64,000 bases of DNA from Dicaeum eximium (Eukaryota; Chordata; Aves; Passeriformes; Dicaeidae). Position numbers and translations under genes: made by a program. Location: contig VWZP01004509.1 of the NCBI GenBank assembly GCA_013396995.1, forward strand, positions 310,636 through 374,635, in the 5' to 3' direction. Below are positions 27,563-40,447 of the stretch, one piece after another. The stretch's first letter is position 1, and the number at the start of each line of letters is the position of its first letter. A model generated the notes under the pieces. It did not search any database and was not told the DNA's origin. It saw nothing but the letters and a program-made list of their open reading frames with translations.

Positions 27563-27793
27563 TTAGATTAAGTGTTAGAAAAAAATTCTTTACTCTGAGT
27601 GTGGTGAAGCAGGTTGTCCAGAGAGGTTGTGGATGTTCCATCCCTGGGAGTGTTCAAGGCCAGGTTGGATGGGGTCCTGAATAAACTGAGCTAGCAAGTG
27701 GCATCCCAGACCATGGCAGGAGGGTTGGAACTAGGTGATCTTTAGGGTCCCTTCCAACCCAAACCATTCTACAACTTTGTAATTCCATGATTG
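27563..27793 (+). mobile_element. CR1 LINE 3' end, sense
   Basis: The sequence follows the well-known 3' untranslated end of avian CR1 retrotransposons. An AAAAAATTCTTTACT-type start is followed by GTGGTGAAGCA, then CCCTGGGAGTGTTCAAGGCC and GGTTGGATGGGGTCCTG, then GATCTTTAGGGTCCCTTCCA. A degraded ATTCTATGATT-like tail ends near 27793. CR1 copies are usually 5'-truncated during target-primed reverse transcription and end in a short 8-bp repeat rather than poly(A), as here. Only the non-coding tail is present, so the copy is dead. Exact boundaries are approximate; subfamily is not assigned. Confidence 0.92.
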
Positions 27794-28439
27794 TATCTTT
27801 TCAGTAGCACTCCAGACAAAATCCAGATCTTCTGTTTCACTAAAGAAAAATTGCCATTCCCTAATTAATTCTTGCTGGTTTATTTTTCAATAAATTATTT
27901 GCTATAAACATCCCTTTCTTCTTCTCTCCTGTTAAGTTTAAACCTTATTGTCACCTATAACTCTTCCTCCTTGAGACACATTTTTCCTCTGATTTTTCTC
28001 CAGCTAAATTCTAATAAATTCCACTGTCTAAATTCTTCCCTTCTACAACTTCAGCAGGAAACTCTGCTTCCTACTGCCAATATTTTTTTAGCTATATGAA
28101 AATTTACATAACAGGTCTCCACAGTGGCAGCTTTTCAAAGCCAGACAGAGCCTAACCAAAGCCAACCCCTTCCTTGGACTCTTTTTTTCCTGAAGAAGAG
28201 TTAAAAATTAGGGTAGACATGGCAGAAGAATGCCATCTAAGTCTGCAGAGTAGCATCAATCATCATAGGATCTACTACCAGATTCAACCATCAAATGGTA
28301 ATGCAGGCACAGCTATATCTGTAATAGCAGTAAAAATTTTTAAAAATAATTAAGACAGAACAGTGATTTTCAACTACAAGTGAATGGATTGAATCAGATG
28401 TGTATATTTTGATGATAAAAGTTGCAAGATGTACTTTTA
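27794..28439. other. non-coding block
   Basis: A/T-rich sequence between the CR1 tail and a microsatellite. Nothing recognised. Confidence 0.55.
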
Positions 28440-28469
28440 AAAATTATAATTATAATTATAATTATTATT
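28440..28469. repeat. (AATTAT)n microsatellite
   Basis: About four to five copies of an AATTAT-type hexamer, directly adjoining the T-rich tract that follows. Confidence 0.9.
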
Positions 28470-28563
28470 GTTTGGGTTTTTTTGGTGTTTGTTTGTTTTT
28501 TTGGGTTTTTTTTTTGTTTTTTTTTGTTTTTTTTTTTTTTTTTTTTTTTTTTTNTTTTTTTTT
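28470..28563. repeat. long T-rich / poly(T) tract with one N
   Basis: T runs broken by single G or GG residues grow into an almost pure T run containing one unresolved base at 28554. It reads as poly(A) on the minus strand, but no retroposed body is recognised at its 3' side. The length of the run is likely uncertain in the assembly. Confidence 0.9.
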
Positions 28564-29640
28564 GCTTGAGGTCATAATTTTTTCAAACCAGTAGTTATGC
28601 ATTATTTTACTTAATAGAAGACCCAGTCCCAGTACATACATCAAGTATTTTAACCATGAAGGTTAAATGACTTCCTTTGTTTTGGTGAAATCCAAAATTT
28701 TCCCACATATTACATAAGGGATTGCTGAAATGGCAGAATATCGTATGCTATATCCTTTGACAGTTGAGTCTTGAAGTGAAACTGTAAAATGAAAATAGTT
28801 CTCAGGGTGGTGTAGGCACTATAAAAGGCTTGAAGAGCCATTTGGTATTGCAAAGTAATCTAGATTTACAGAACCAGTAAAAGTAACTTCCCATGAGACT
28901 CATAAGGAAGATTTAGGAACCAGTACAGAGCAAGTTTGATTCAGATGTCTTTTACACTGATGTAAGAGCAATTCCACAGCTGTGTGTAAATTCATATTTT
29001 TATAACAATAAAACCAGTTAGCAATTCAAATGTAATCTCACTAAATTCATAAAACTTCTTTCCAGATCTTTTCTACCTTTTATGCAGTAAATCTTACCAT
29101 TCATATACTTGTTCCAGGTTTTGTAGGTAACAGATGATGGAAGCAAATATTTGAACAGATTTTTTGGCCATAAACTAACCTTCTTAAGAGCTCTGTCTGT
29201 ATTTGTGTCAAGAAAAATATGCTTTTACTTTGGTCTGAAGGACAATTCTACATCTACTCACTTCCTCCTGGCTGGAAATTGTGAGATCTGCTGGCTTTAT
29301 ACAGTAAATGTAAATGAACTGATGATCCAAAAGAAATTAGGAGGAAAGATACTGAGACTGTTAAATCAATATTGTGTGAATTGACAAGTACATACTGCTA
29401 TCCTTATTCATCAGATAGGCATTATTTGTGGATCTCATCTTATTTTGGAGAGTAATGAAACTTCTTATGACTACTTTTACCCTATGTTTTATATACAAGT
29501 TTGGTTTAATATTTAATGCCTTTTTCTGAAGTCAAAATATCAGTAATCTTGCATGCTTACATTGCTTTACAGCTAGGAAGAAGAAACTTCAACTGCAAAG
29601 TTTATTTATTTTCCAGCCTAACATTCAGGTCATAGAATAC

Positions 29641-29670
29641 ATAATCTCTATATCATATATAATCTCTATA
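29641..29670. repeat. two-copy repeat, 18-bp period
   Basis: ATAATCTCTATA is found at 29641-29652 and 29659-29670. Confidence 0.85.
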
Positions 29671-30534
29671 ACATTATATTATCTGAACCTGTATCCTGTG
29701 AAATGACTGAAAGAGATCCTAGGAGGTCATATTTGGACCCTTCAAATAATTTGGATATATCTGAGTATTTTTAAGTGCTGACAGGAGATAAGTTAGAAAA
29801 GTGCTATAAATGGCAATTGTCGGTCTTTACCTGTTACATCCAAAACTATTACACAGATTGCCTGAGGATCACTCAGGTACTGTTAAATGAAAGCTATGCC
29901 CCAGGGCTGTGGTTGAGGTCAGTGCTTTGATCAGCAGCTAGAACTGAAAATAGAGCATTTCTCTGAACGAATATGTTTGCAAATAGTCCTTTAGGTATAA
30001 GATGTCTACAATTGCCCTCATTTTTACAGGTGGGTCCACTGAGAAAAGTTCTTTTTGTCCTTCAGCTGGTTCAATTTTTTTTTTTGTGACCAAAGAAACA
30101 ATTCAGATATTCCAGTGACGTTATACATCCTCTTAAACACCTCAGATTATATTTATTTCTACTTCTAATAGTTTCAAAGAGAAAATAAGATTTAGAATAA
30201 GTTCTCAATAAGGATATGATGCATTTTAATGTTTTTACCAACCAGTCCAGTAGTTAACCTCTATACCAATTAAATAATTTATTGGTACTGTTGAGGTACT
30301 AAATAAATAAATGGGCAAACTGGTATAAACAAAGACCCAAATTCACTGAATGTTCTGTTCCTGTACTATTATTTATTCACCCAGAGTAAATTTGTCTTGA
30401 AAAGTCCAGAACATTGGCATCTACATTAAAAAATCCAAGCTAAGGTAAACTGTTCATTTATTTAAAACTTATTGTAATTGCTCTGTTGCTCAGGTACCAC
30501 TCAGAGAAGACATAATTTTCAAGATCCCTGCCTG

Positions 30535-30569
30535 TATTATGGAATAACAGCCCATATTATGGAATAACA
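30535..30569. repeat. two-copy repeat, 20-bp period
   Basis: TATTATGGAATAACA is found at 30535-30549 and 30555-30569, an exact 15-bp match. Confidence 0.9.
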
Positions 30570-33500
30570 TGAATATTTTAAAAGGAACCGATTTTAAGTT
30601 TTTCAAAATGTATTTCAAATCACTTATTTAGACTTCTATTTTGTATGCCTGACACTTGAAAACAGTAAGCAGTTCCTGGAAACCTGTGACACATTCAGAT
30701 TTACCTATAATATTAGGTGGGATCAGGAAGAAAGCATTCTAGATTTATACACCTCTACCTAATACTTTGCTCATGCAGCTATATATACATTTATACATCT
30801 TAGGGAATATTCACAAACTATATATGTTATCTTTACTTACACTACAAAAATAATGAGAGAAACAGGATAGAGTGAGAATGATTAATGAAAGAATATTATT
30901 TAATAACCTGTGTGTTATATTTGAGGTGTTCTTAGGAACCAGCTGGAAGTCACAGATATCAGATGCTTGACATGCATAGGCTTCAATTCTCAGGGGATGC
31001 AAATTAAAATATTAACAGAGAAGAAAATTTGGTTTTCTTCCTTCTCTGATTTGTCTCTAACATGCAATGATGGGAATAGTCATGATTCAGCTCATCCTGA
31101 CCAAAACTTTGTCTTTTCACAATTTTGACAATCACAGATGTAAGAATTTAATTCCACCATTAAAATAGTCAGGCTTTTTTTGTGTTTCCCTTGAATGCCT
31201 CTGCTTATCAAATCTCTGCCACATGGATTCTTATAATTCAATATTTTATCATCTTTTTTTAAGCATAAATGCACAAAAGAAAGAGGAAAATTCTTATGTA
31301 AAAGCTATATGTGTCCCATGCCTCTCTGTGGCAATGAAATATGAAATCCAGGAAACCTGGAAGAGAGTTAATGAGAGTAACACAACAAGAAAGAATCTTT
31401 CGATGTCTTGTTATAACATATATATAGAATTGTTAACCTATGTTAAACTCTATGTTACTTTGAGCTTGAGAACCTATACAATTGATTTATTGAATTTTCT
31501 GCAATGCAGGGCTGTATTCAAGCTTTTAACACCAGATTTTTTTTTTATTTTAAGTCTTAATGAGAAACAATCTCAAAATTTATTTTAGATAGAAAAGTCA
31601 AAGTTTTAGTCTTTGATGTTCTTGACATCTTCAGTGCTTTCATTGTACATTGCATAGAATTCTATCTGTAGCTGAAAACAGCTTAGGATAGGAGCAGTTA
31701 TGTGTTCTTAACTACAGTGGAATAATATAGGAGGAAATGTCATGAGTATCAAACTAATTTCTGTACAAAATTAAAGCTCCTAGAAGACTGAGAAATCATC
31801 ACCATTAATGTGGTACGAGCATCTGAATACAAATCCAAATCTAGCCTAATGTCGGTAGGTATAAGTTCTTACTCACAGAAAATTAATTGCATTGCCTCCT
31901 GAATTTTAATGCAAAGTAATTGAAATAGTTTATCACCTATAATGTTATATTCAGTAGCTTTTCTTATGTGCATAAATTTTGTTCTGTAGTTATGAAAAAA
32001 ATAAAATCTGTGAGAATATATGGTAACTTTAAAAAGGACAACTATCCTGACAACACAGACTCAAAACTAATTCAGAGTTCACTGCAATCAGGAGAGAAGA
32101 GAACATGGTGTCTCTTTGAAGACTCAGAGGAATTGTCAAATTCCAGTCTAACCGATTTTAGGCACTCCGATGCTAATATAATGACACAGAAATATAATCA
32201 GGATAGTTAACTTTCTCTACTACAGAACAGGACATACAAAACAATAATGGACTTATAAATTAACTATTTATAAGGACCTAAAGAGTCAAAAAAAGAAATT
32301 TATTGTGAAATAACCATAAACCCTGAAGTACATCCAAACCATACACTCACTCTATGACTGCCTACCCTAAATATCACTAGTGTAGCTGTGTAGAGCTCTT
32401 ATGGGGCCCCTTGAAAACCTGGTGATTCTCAGGTAGAAGAGAAGAGATGTTCAGAAAAGTCAGGCTGTTTCCTTTCTCCCATGCACTGGATGCCAACTGC
32501 CCTGCTGTAGTGGGGCAGAGCCAAGGTGTGTTTGAGCATCCAACTCTGCAGCTGCCTCAGTAGCTCTCTGAGAACTGTCTCTGAACTGCTTCTAAACTCT
32601 GAAATTAAATCATGCCCAAAAGATGCTGGGTTTATCTTGTATTTCTTTCCCAAAGTAATGTTTTTAGAAACTTGCACATAACCCAGCACCCAAAGTACTA
32701 TATTCAGCAACAGCAGCAGTAATAGTGCTCACCATGTGTGGGTTTTGCTGTATGAATATATTTGGTGGGTACTCAGGGAAAGTTACTGTTGACTCTAGGA
32801 AAAAAATACAAGTCTGCAAATATGTTTCAATGTTTGCACTTGTGCCATAAGTATTACTTATCTTCTTTTCCATTACCTGTTTGTTTCTGCGCTTTTGAAT
32901 GTGTGTGTGTCAGGATCTTAAGCATTGCATTTTGGAAGTTGATTTTGTTCAATATAAAGTAGTTAGAGGGCAAATCACGGGTAACATTCAAAATTCAGAA
33001 TCTTATTTGGAGAAGCAGCATGAAATTTGCCAAATCTCAATAATGCATAACCTCTACATTTTGTTTAAAGTTGAAGGATTTTATAAAACCTAAACACACT
33101 TTTTCTATTTTTATTATAAAATGCAGAAACCTACACACTTGTCTGATGTATTTTGAAAACCATTAATGAAACATGAAAGATGTAGTATATCAGATCAATT
33201 CAACTTCCCAGCAGAGGAATAATCAGGAAGTGGTTTCAATTACCATCATGGTTGAAGAGCAATTTATTATGATGAAGAGCTACTTTAGCATCATCAAATG
33301 TACTTTCAAATTTCTGTGTAGCTTTTATAAAACTAAAACAACATTTCAAGACAAAATACTAAAAGAAAGAAATGTGTGCAAATAAGGTTCTATGAATCAG
33401 ACATTATTAGACTGATGGAAAACCACATGGGAAAAGTGTCCTTTAGAATATATGAGTATTTACTGCCTTAATGTAGTCCTATTCTTTTTCTGTTGGGCCA

Positions 33501-35119
33501 AACTACAGGTTACTGATTTCTTCAATTACACATTCCTATCCCCAGAAGGGAATAGGAAAATAGAAAAAAAAAGAGAGAAATTACAAAGGAAATGAGGCTG
33601 ACACAATTGCTGGAGGATAAATCCTGTAATGAGAGAATGAGCAAGCTGCATGTAAGAAATTTAGAATAGGGAATACTAAGGGGATATTATGTATTTCCAA
33701 CAGTCCACAAATGCCCTCACAGTGACAGTTTACATGATAAAAATCTCAGTCACGATCTCAAGAAATGACTGTTGAAGAACAATGGCTTGGGGCTAAGAAA
33801 AGTTTAGACAGATATCAGGAAGTTATTAGCAGTTTAAGCAATTGAATGATGGTGTGGCCTATGGTGCAAAGGGGGACAGTGGCATTTTTACTACACACAC
33901 TTAAGAACTCAGATTATAAATTATAGGAACAATGAATGAAATACTCTTCAAGAGTATAAGTGCCAAAGTAAATGAAATATCTTCCTTTTGGAACTGATGT
34001 ATTATTGTTTTGGAGCTAAAATATATATTCCCTAAAATAACTCTTTTAAGAGGAAAGGAAGGTAACATTCAATAATATAAACTCAATTTAAAGTCTTTTT
34101 GATACATTAAATAATTGTGTCTTTCTCCTCCTTAGCTGAGATGCAAAATCATGATTCAAGACCAGTACATAGAAGAAATAGTGCAGACAAGAGGATCTGA
34201 GGTTTTTAGCAGTTGATAAAAGAAAGAAAAAAATGCTTTAATTAAAGGCTGAAATCAACCATTAGAGGGGAAAACATTTGTTACCAAACGTAAATTACTT
34301 TTACTTCACAGAAAAGATAAAAGTTGAAAAGCTGATAAATATAACCATTAAACATAATTATATTAGGATTTATCTCATCCTATTTGACTGAAACTACAGA
34401 AGTATAACCCCAGTAAAATGACTATAGACTGAAAATACCTCAAGACTGAATCATCATTCCCCTGAGATGTTAATGTATCCTTCATACCATCTCTAAAATC
34501 CTTTGGCTCATGCTGAACAAAGCTTACATTTCTATTTTCATTTCATTTACCCTTGTCCTGTATCCAAAAGCTTTCATGGCTTTTCCAGAGCCATCATTTT
34601 ATATCAGTTGAAAGTATTTCATTTTTCAAAAAAATTTTTTTTTAAAAAGACAGAAATATATTAACTACACCATTGACCTTAATACTTTTCAAAGGTTTGG
34701 TGAGTGATTCGGGTACTTAATGTCTAGATATTCATGACTTAGTAGAGAAAATACATCTGATGGTTAAAATCATGTTATAGATAGTTCTTTCATTTAGTCA
34801 ATGAAAACACTTTTGGAGTGTTTAGGAGTTACAGCAAGTATCACAGACCCATCCTAATGTGCAGAGATATTTCTCACATCAGACAGTCCCCATGACATCT
34901 AATCCTATTGCAGTGTAGGACACAGCTCAGGAAAGTGGCAATTTGGAGGCTTCCCTGTTCAGAGCAATACAATTAAAGTCAAGCAAATGCTCACATTCAG
35001 ACCTGACCAGTGATATTTTCCCCAAACAAGAACAATTCATTTAATGACTTTTTTTTTAATATTAGGTAATGTCAATGACCAATTAAGCCCTCTTCAACAT
35101 TAAAACAACAACACCACCC

Positions 35120-35141
35120 AAACAAACAAACAAACAAAAAG
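35120..35141. repeat. (AAAC)n microsatellite
   Basis: Five AAAC-type units ending in a short A run. Preceded by a small ACA-rich stretch. Confidence 0.85.
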
Positions 35142-35743
35142 TAAAGAAAACCCAGGATTTCTGGCTTGAGATAAAATGAAACATACTTCTAGCAACAGAA
35201 TGGATATCTCTTGACTGTAACTTCTTTTATAAAGACATAATGAGTAAAATAATTCAGACTGGAGAATTTGAGATATTAATAACATTTAGAGGCACAAAAA
35301 AAAAAATCTCTGTGTGTCATTATAATACTTATTTCTCAGAAAATCAATCCTGATACATGGAGATGAGATCTGCTTGGATAGTAGAACCTTGCCTTTTTTC
35401 CTCATTTCCACAGATGACTGGGAAGGAGGCAGGATTAGCTACTGAGTCTTTCCTTTTGCAAATAAAATTGCAGTCTAATTCTTGGTTGTTAATAGCAATT
35501 TGTTTTTTGAATATTAGAAAGAAAAACAAATTCGTGATTCTTCTGACAGTTTCATCATTACAAAATGAAATTTCAAGACAGCTATTTCCTCCTACAGAAC
35601 ACTGTGGATGTTTTTCTGTTTAGTTTATAAGATTTGAAAGTCTGTTGTTTTTCAATTCACAAAAGGATTAATCATTTGTGATTACATGTCTTACATGTCC
35701 TACTTTATTTAAAAATCAGGTATCCTCCAGCCTGTCTATTTGT

Positions 35744-35765
35744 AACTCTCATTATAATGAGAGTT
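35744..35765. repeat. 22-bp perfect palindrome
   Basis: AACTCTCATTA is directly followed by its reverse complement TAATGAGAGTT with no loop. A loop-free palindrome could extrude a cruciform or be a dimeric protein site, but neither is shown by the sequence. Confidence 0.9.
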
Positions 35766-35781
35766 TTCATACAACAATTTT

Positions 35782-35818
35782 TTCTATGTTATTCCACATT
35801 GTTCTATGCTATTCCACA
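35782..35818. repeat. imperfect 20-bp-period tandem duplication
   Basis: TTCTATGTTATTCCACA at 35782-35798 recurs at 35802-35818 with one substitution. Confidence 0.88.
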
Positions 35819-37563
35819 CCTAGTCATCTATTTGAAAACACAAACCTGGCTTCATGTCCTGTAGTATCCAAAGTTATCTCATTCCACATTACATGAGAGT
35901 ACATCAATTTTCACAATATTAATGCAAACAGTGGAAAATAAATATTAATGAAGCTGTCCAGTAATGACCAAAAAATAAGAGTATTCTGCTAAAAACTGAC
36001 ATCTACCCTTGGAAAAAAAAGTTTTATTAACAAATGAAAGTGAGCCCAGCTTCAAATTGGCTTCTTCCATCTTAATATTATAATGTGTGACCTAACCTCC
36101 TCCTTCATAACTAATTTAAACTGTTGTATTATTCATATGTTACAGATACCAAGAAGTCTTATGTGAACTGCTTAAGAAGGTTCTGTAATAAAAAATTATT
36201 CTATTATATTAAATGTCTTTATCTCTTATCATTCAAAATAAAATGAAACATTTCAATGCATTTCCAATAATATTTCATATTTGCAAAAAATATCTTCTAT
36301 TTACTATTGGCTTTGCTCCACAAAAAATTGGCAAGAGGATCTCCATAATGGAAACCAGTACCTTACTATCAGCAACAAGGAAAAAATTAAGTGAATGTAA
36401 ATAGATATAAAAATAAATATTTATTGTATCTTTAATAAGTCTTGGTTATGCCAAAACTCAAAAGCTCACACTTGTCAAGCAAAATTTTCTACAGATCTTG
36501 GACTATTGGGGCAAGGGGGAGGACTTACACTTTTTTTTCATCCAGGTTTGATGCTAAACTGTTCCACTCTTTTTGTCTGTGTTAAAACAAACCTCTCCCT
36601 TTAAAAGCAGTTTCTATAAAATGAGTCATTTTAAGAACAATACTTAGAAATTACAAAAATATTTGAAGTAATGCCATGGAAATTTTGATCATCTTCCTCC
36701 TGAGTTAAGACAAATTTAAAATGGAGTTATATTGCCCAAGATAAAAGGAGATATAATTTTTGCCTGGTCTAAAACATCCAAAGGGTAAAGAGCTAATTTG
36801 TTTTGAGACTCTCAGAAACAGCATGCAATAATTATCTCAGCAACTCCTGTGTCCACATAATAATAATCAAGCACTAATCAAAAGAAATTACATATTGAGT
36901 CCAAAAATAAAAGTTTTGTCCTGCAATAGGTATTCAGCTACGACTTTTATCAGGCATTTTTCACTTGCTTTTGCTTTATCTGGGACAGAATAGATTGTAT
37001 TCTAAGTAAGCAGCTGACAACATAATAATACATATCAAATAATAGCATGAGAACAAGGTCTGAAAGGTGTAAAGGATTAACCTCTTTCTATCTGAAGCTT
37101 TTGTAACAACTGAAGTAGAATAAAACCTGTACTTGTTAATAATTCTCATTGTGCAATTTGAGTTGTGTTAGACTAGATAATGGAACTAAATACTATGAAC
37201 ACTAATCACTTCCTTTAGTTCTTTCTTTTGTTTAGTTCATTCAAGTGCTAATTCAAAATTATGATCACCTCTAAGTTTACAGCAGTTCTGCATTTGGAAC
37301 ACACTTGAGGAATCAGTAAGATTTGAAGTAGACCTCTGATGTAGTGCATTTGTAGATACAAACGATCCTGGGCTCTGGGCTCAAGGGAGGCCTAACAACT
37401 GAAGGATGTCTGCAATAAAGGGGACGACTCACAGCCCCACTTTGTTTCAGTGAGACACAGAAGAGCCTCAATTAATGCTAAATTTCTATACCCTTAGTGC
37501 AACAAACAGACTACAGCAACACACATGGCCCACAAGAATTAAAAGGCTTGGGCCTTGGGGTTT
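35819..37563. other. A/T-rich non-coding block
   Basis: Nothing recognised. Short frames only. Confidence 0.55.
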
Positions 37564-37584
37564 CCCCCCCACCCCGCTCCCCCC
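37564..37584 (-). other. C-rich tract, possible minus-strand G-quadruplex
   Basis: The plus strand reads C7-A-C4-GCT-C6. On the minus strand this gives G6-AGC-G4-T-G7. Because G7 can be split as GGG-G-GGG, four G-tracts with loops of 1-3 bases are available, which meets the usual G-quadruplex consensus. Homopolymer length errors would change this. No gene start lies next to it. Confidence 0.5.
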
Positions 37585-40447
37585 AAACAGTGACTATAAA
37601 AGGAATAAATTCTTCTAATTGATATAAACCAATAGTTCTATTTCCACCTGATAGAACATTTTGTCTATCAGCAGTGTCCAAAAGAGATGCGTACTTGAGT
37701 AGTATTAAAACCAGGAAAAATAACTATAACCAACAAGATATATCTTTACACGAATAAAAATGTATCACCTGTCAGTTTTTGCCAATGTGAAACATCACTG
37801 GACTCAAACACATACCTTTAAAGGTTCATTTTGCCCTGAAATCCAGCTGTCTCTGTCCTGAAAAATATGAGTCCTTATATATAAATGAGATTATATTGTC
37901 TGTAAGCGAGATTCTTCCTGAAGATTGGGCAAGAGTTGACATTCTCAAGGGTATTGCAGATGCACTAACTGCAGAAGACACGGCCACGTATGATTGAAAC
38001 AATTAGTTGTCCATTTTACACAATCTGGAAGAAAGGAGACCACAATGGCGATTTGGAGTAAGTTCTCTGGTCTATTGGCACCAGGCAATTAGGACTTGCA
38101 GTATCAGAAATGAGTCCATAAAAATAAGAAACACAGAGATCTTTCAGCACTGTCTCGGCGAGTGTTTCTCCTTCTGCGTGCACCACCACCAAGTGATTTT
38201 GTGTGACTAGCTGGTTTGAGCTTCAAAGCAAGGTTTATGTTTCAAGTTAGCTGTCAGCATCCCACATAAAGCTAGCTGAGCTGCCCAGCTCCCCCTCTGC
38301 CCTGTTCTGCCTCCAATAAAACAAGAAGGGATGGCAACATGGGGATCCTTACCTCTGAGAAGGAACCCATGCAAATCAGACAGGTAACAGTATTAGATGG
38401 CCTTAGAGATGGCAGTAGAGAACAGAACCAGAATGACCATAGGAGCACAAGACTTTCTGGAAAGGTCTTTTGGTAATACAGTCTTCAATAAAACTGGAAG
38501 CCTGGTTTTAAAATTTTCAACAGTATAATTAACAGCCTGTATTTTTGCCTTAAATTTACAATGTTCTGTTCCTCCTCTCAACATTTCCTTTTTATTGCAA
38601 AGAAAGCTTTTGAAGTGACAGCTGCGCATCATTTGTGTTCATCAGTGCTTATCATTTGTGTGGAAGCATTGATGGAGTCAGGTTAGCAACATGCAGGAAC
38701 TCCAGTGTTTCTCATAACTCACCATTCCCTAAAAGCAACACATTGTAAACTGACTGAATCAATGAAAATTGTTTTCAACTTTAACAACAAAATAATGTTT
38801 TCTGAAAAATGTACCCTACTGCATAACAAAAAGCAATTTCCAAATAATTTAATGAAACTAGGAGACAGCTTGCTTTGTGGTGTGCCATGCTGAGACAAAG
38901 TTATAGAAGCTGTGGTGCGACATTACTGTTTGTTAACATTTTCCCATGAGTCTTCCTTCTGGTGTCATTTGAGAGTAAGTCATCTAGTAATTCTGAATTT
39001 AGTTGAACAGATGTTTTCTTCATGTTTATTTTACCACTGGGGTTATGTAAACCTAAACTATGCCTGAGCAAAAAGCAATTCTAAATATCAGTAGTTTCTG
39101 CATGTTACTGACGAGGTACTTATTGGTGATTCATTCAGTTGTAACAAAAATCACATTTGGATCTCATAGAGCATTTGAATTATCCTAAGCAACTAGTATG
39201 CAGAACACATTCATTATTAAGCATATATGACATAATTCAATTTTTATCTTCAGATGCAAAATTGCCATTTTGTTTCTCGGCCCAGAGAATAGAAATTGGT
39301 AAGCTTTTACAATGTTGCAAGGGAACATTTGATACCACAAAAGCGTTCATACCAAGCAGAATTCTACTCTGTCATAAGTTAAAGTTGCCTTTTGCAAAAA
39401 TATTGCAATGCAGTTTATTTTCTTTTCTGTACTAAAAAGGAATCTTATTAATGCAAAGTATGACTAGAATAAATTGAAAAGTAAAAATGAATAAAATTTT
39501 CCAAGCAGAGTCACCATGAATGTATTTCTTTGTAAATGTCAGTGTAACTGTAAAAATTCTTTTAAAAATCTGTAAAGAGATCATTCTTATTTCTCAGTCT
39601 TTGCATGCACATTTGAAAGTAGCATATGTGTATTTCTTCCTTACAATGACCTGTAATGTAAAGCATAGTGCTTTAAAAGAACTGCTGTAGAAGATTTTTT
39701 TGGTCGGAGACGGGAGGTTATCTTTGAATTAAAATGAGATTATTTGGTATTTTTTGAGCCAGATATGAAGAACAATCTTCAGAATGTGGGTCAGGTGAAA
39801 AGGGAGCAATATCCACTTTATGGATGTTAGTCTTTATAAAATTTCCCCTTAGTAAACCACAGTTGATTCTGTGGTATTTGTGAATCTATGAAAAGGTTAT
39901 TTATCGATCTGATTTTTTCTATATATTGTGCTTATCTAAAATACAATGTAGCACTGGTTTTAAAGCATAAGTGGAAATTTAATTTCACTGAATTAGAGTA
40001 GTTAAAAAATTACAATTTTGCATGTTGATCACATATCTTTTGGAGCATTTTCTCTGTTCTTCACTGGAGAACTCTGACATAAATCTTTCAAATATAGTTA
40101 AAGCAAAAGAAAGAAGTTTACAAAACATTTTTCATCAAAGTAGTGTAACATGTCCACTAGAAAAACATGGTGTCCCCATTTTCCTTCTGAGTGTATGGAG
40201 AACAAGGATAGCAAGAATAATGGAAGTACTCAGTAGTTCCTTCTCTCAGGATGTGTGATAAATTTATAGTGACCATGGAGACATCTAAGGCACTTCCAGA
40301 CTTACCTTTATGGAGCATCAGCCTCAGATCCATTGCTGTCATTAATTTCTAAAGGACAGAGTCTCCCTTCTGAAAATATTTACACAGTTTTGAGGAAAAA
40401 ATGCTGTTCTCAATGGCATCTGTCTCCATGGACCTTATATACCAAAG
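37585..40447. other. non-coding block
   Basis: No gene was recognised. An 11-bp direct repeat (ATCATTTGTGT) occurs at 38628-38638 and 38651-38661, and a 7-bp hairpin with arms ACCACAG and CTGTGGT spans 39856-39875. A slightly G+C-richer patch at about 38140-38330 has no coding signal that I recognise. Confidence 0.5.

Larger units (their letters stand above)
28564..35743. other. A/T-rich non-coding block
   Basis: No gene was recognised. Small two-copy repeats occur at 29641-29670 (18-bp period) and 30535-30569 (20-bp period), and an (AAAC)n stretch lies near 35120-35141. The longest frame, about 120 codons at 31223-31588 on plus, has no recognised feature. Confidence 0.55.

Noticed and set aside
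28400..28594. 64-codon plus-strand frame rich in Phe
   Set aside because: It is the translation of the AATTAT microsatellite and the T-rich tract.
31223..31588. 121-codon plus-strand open frame
   Set aside because: Composition is like the flanks and the residue make-up is typical of translated A/T-rich DNA. No domain.
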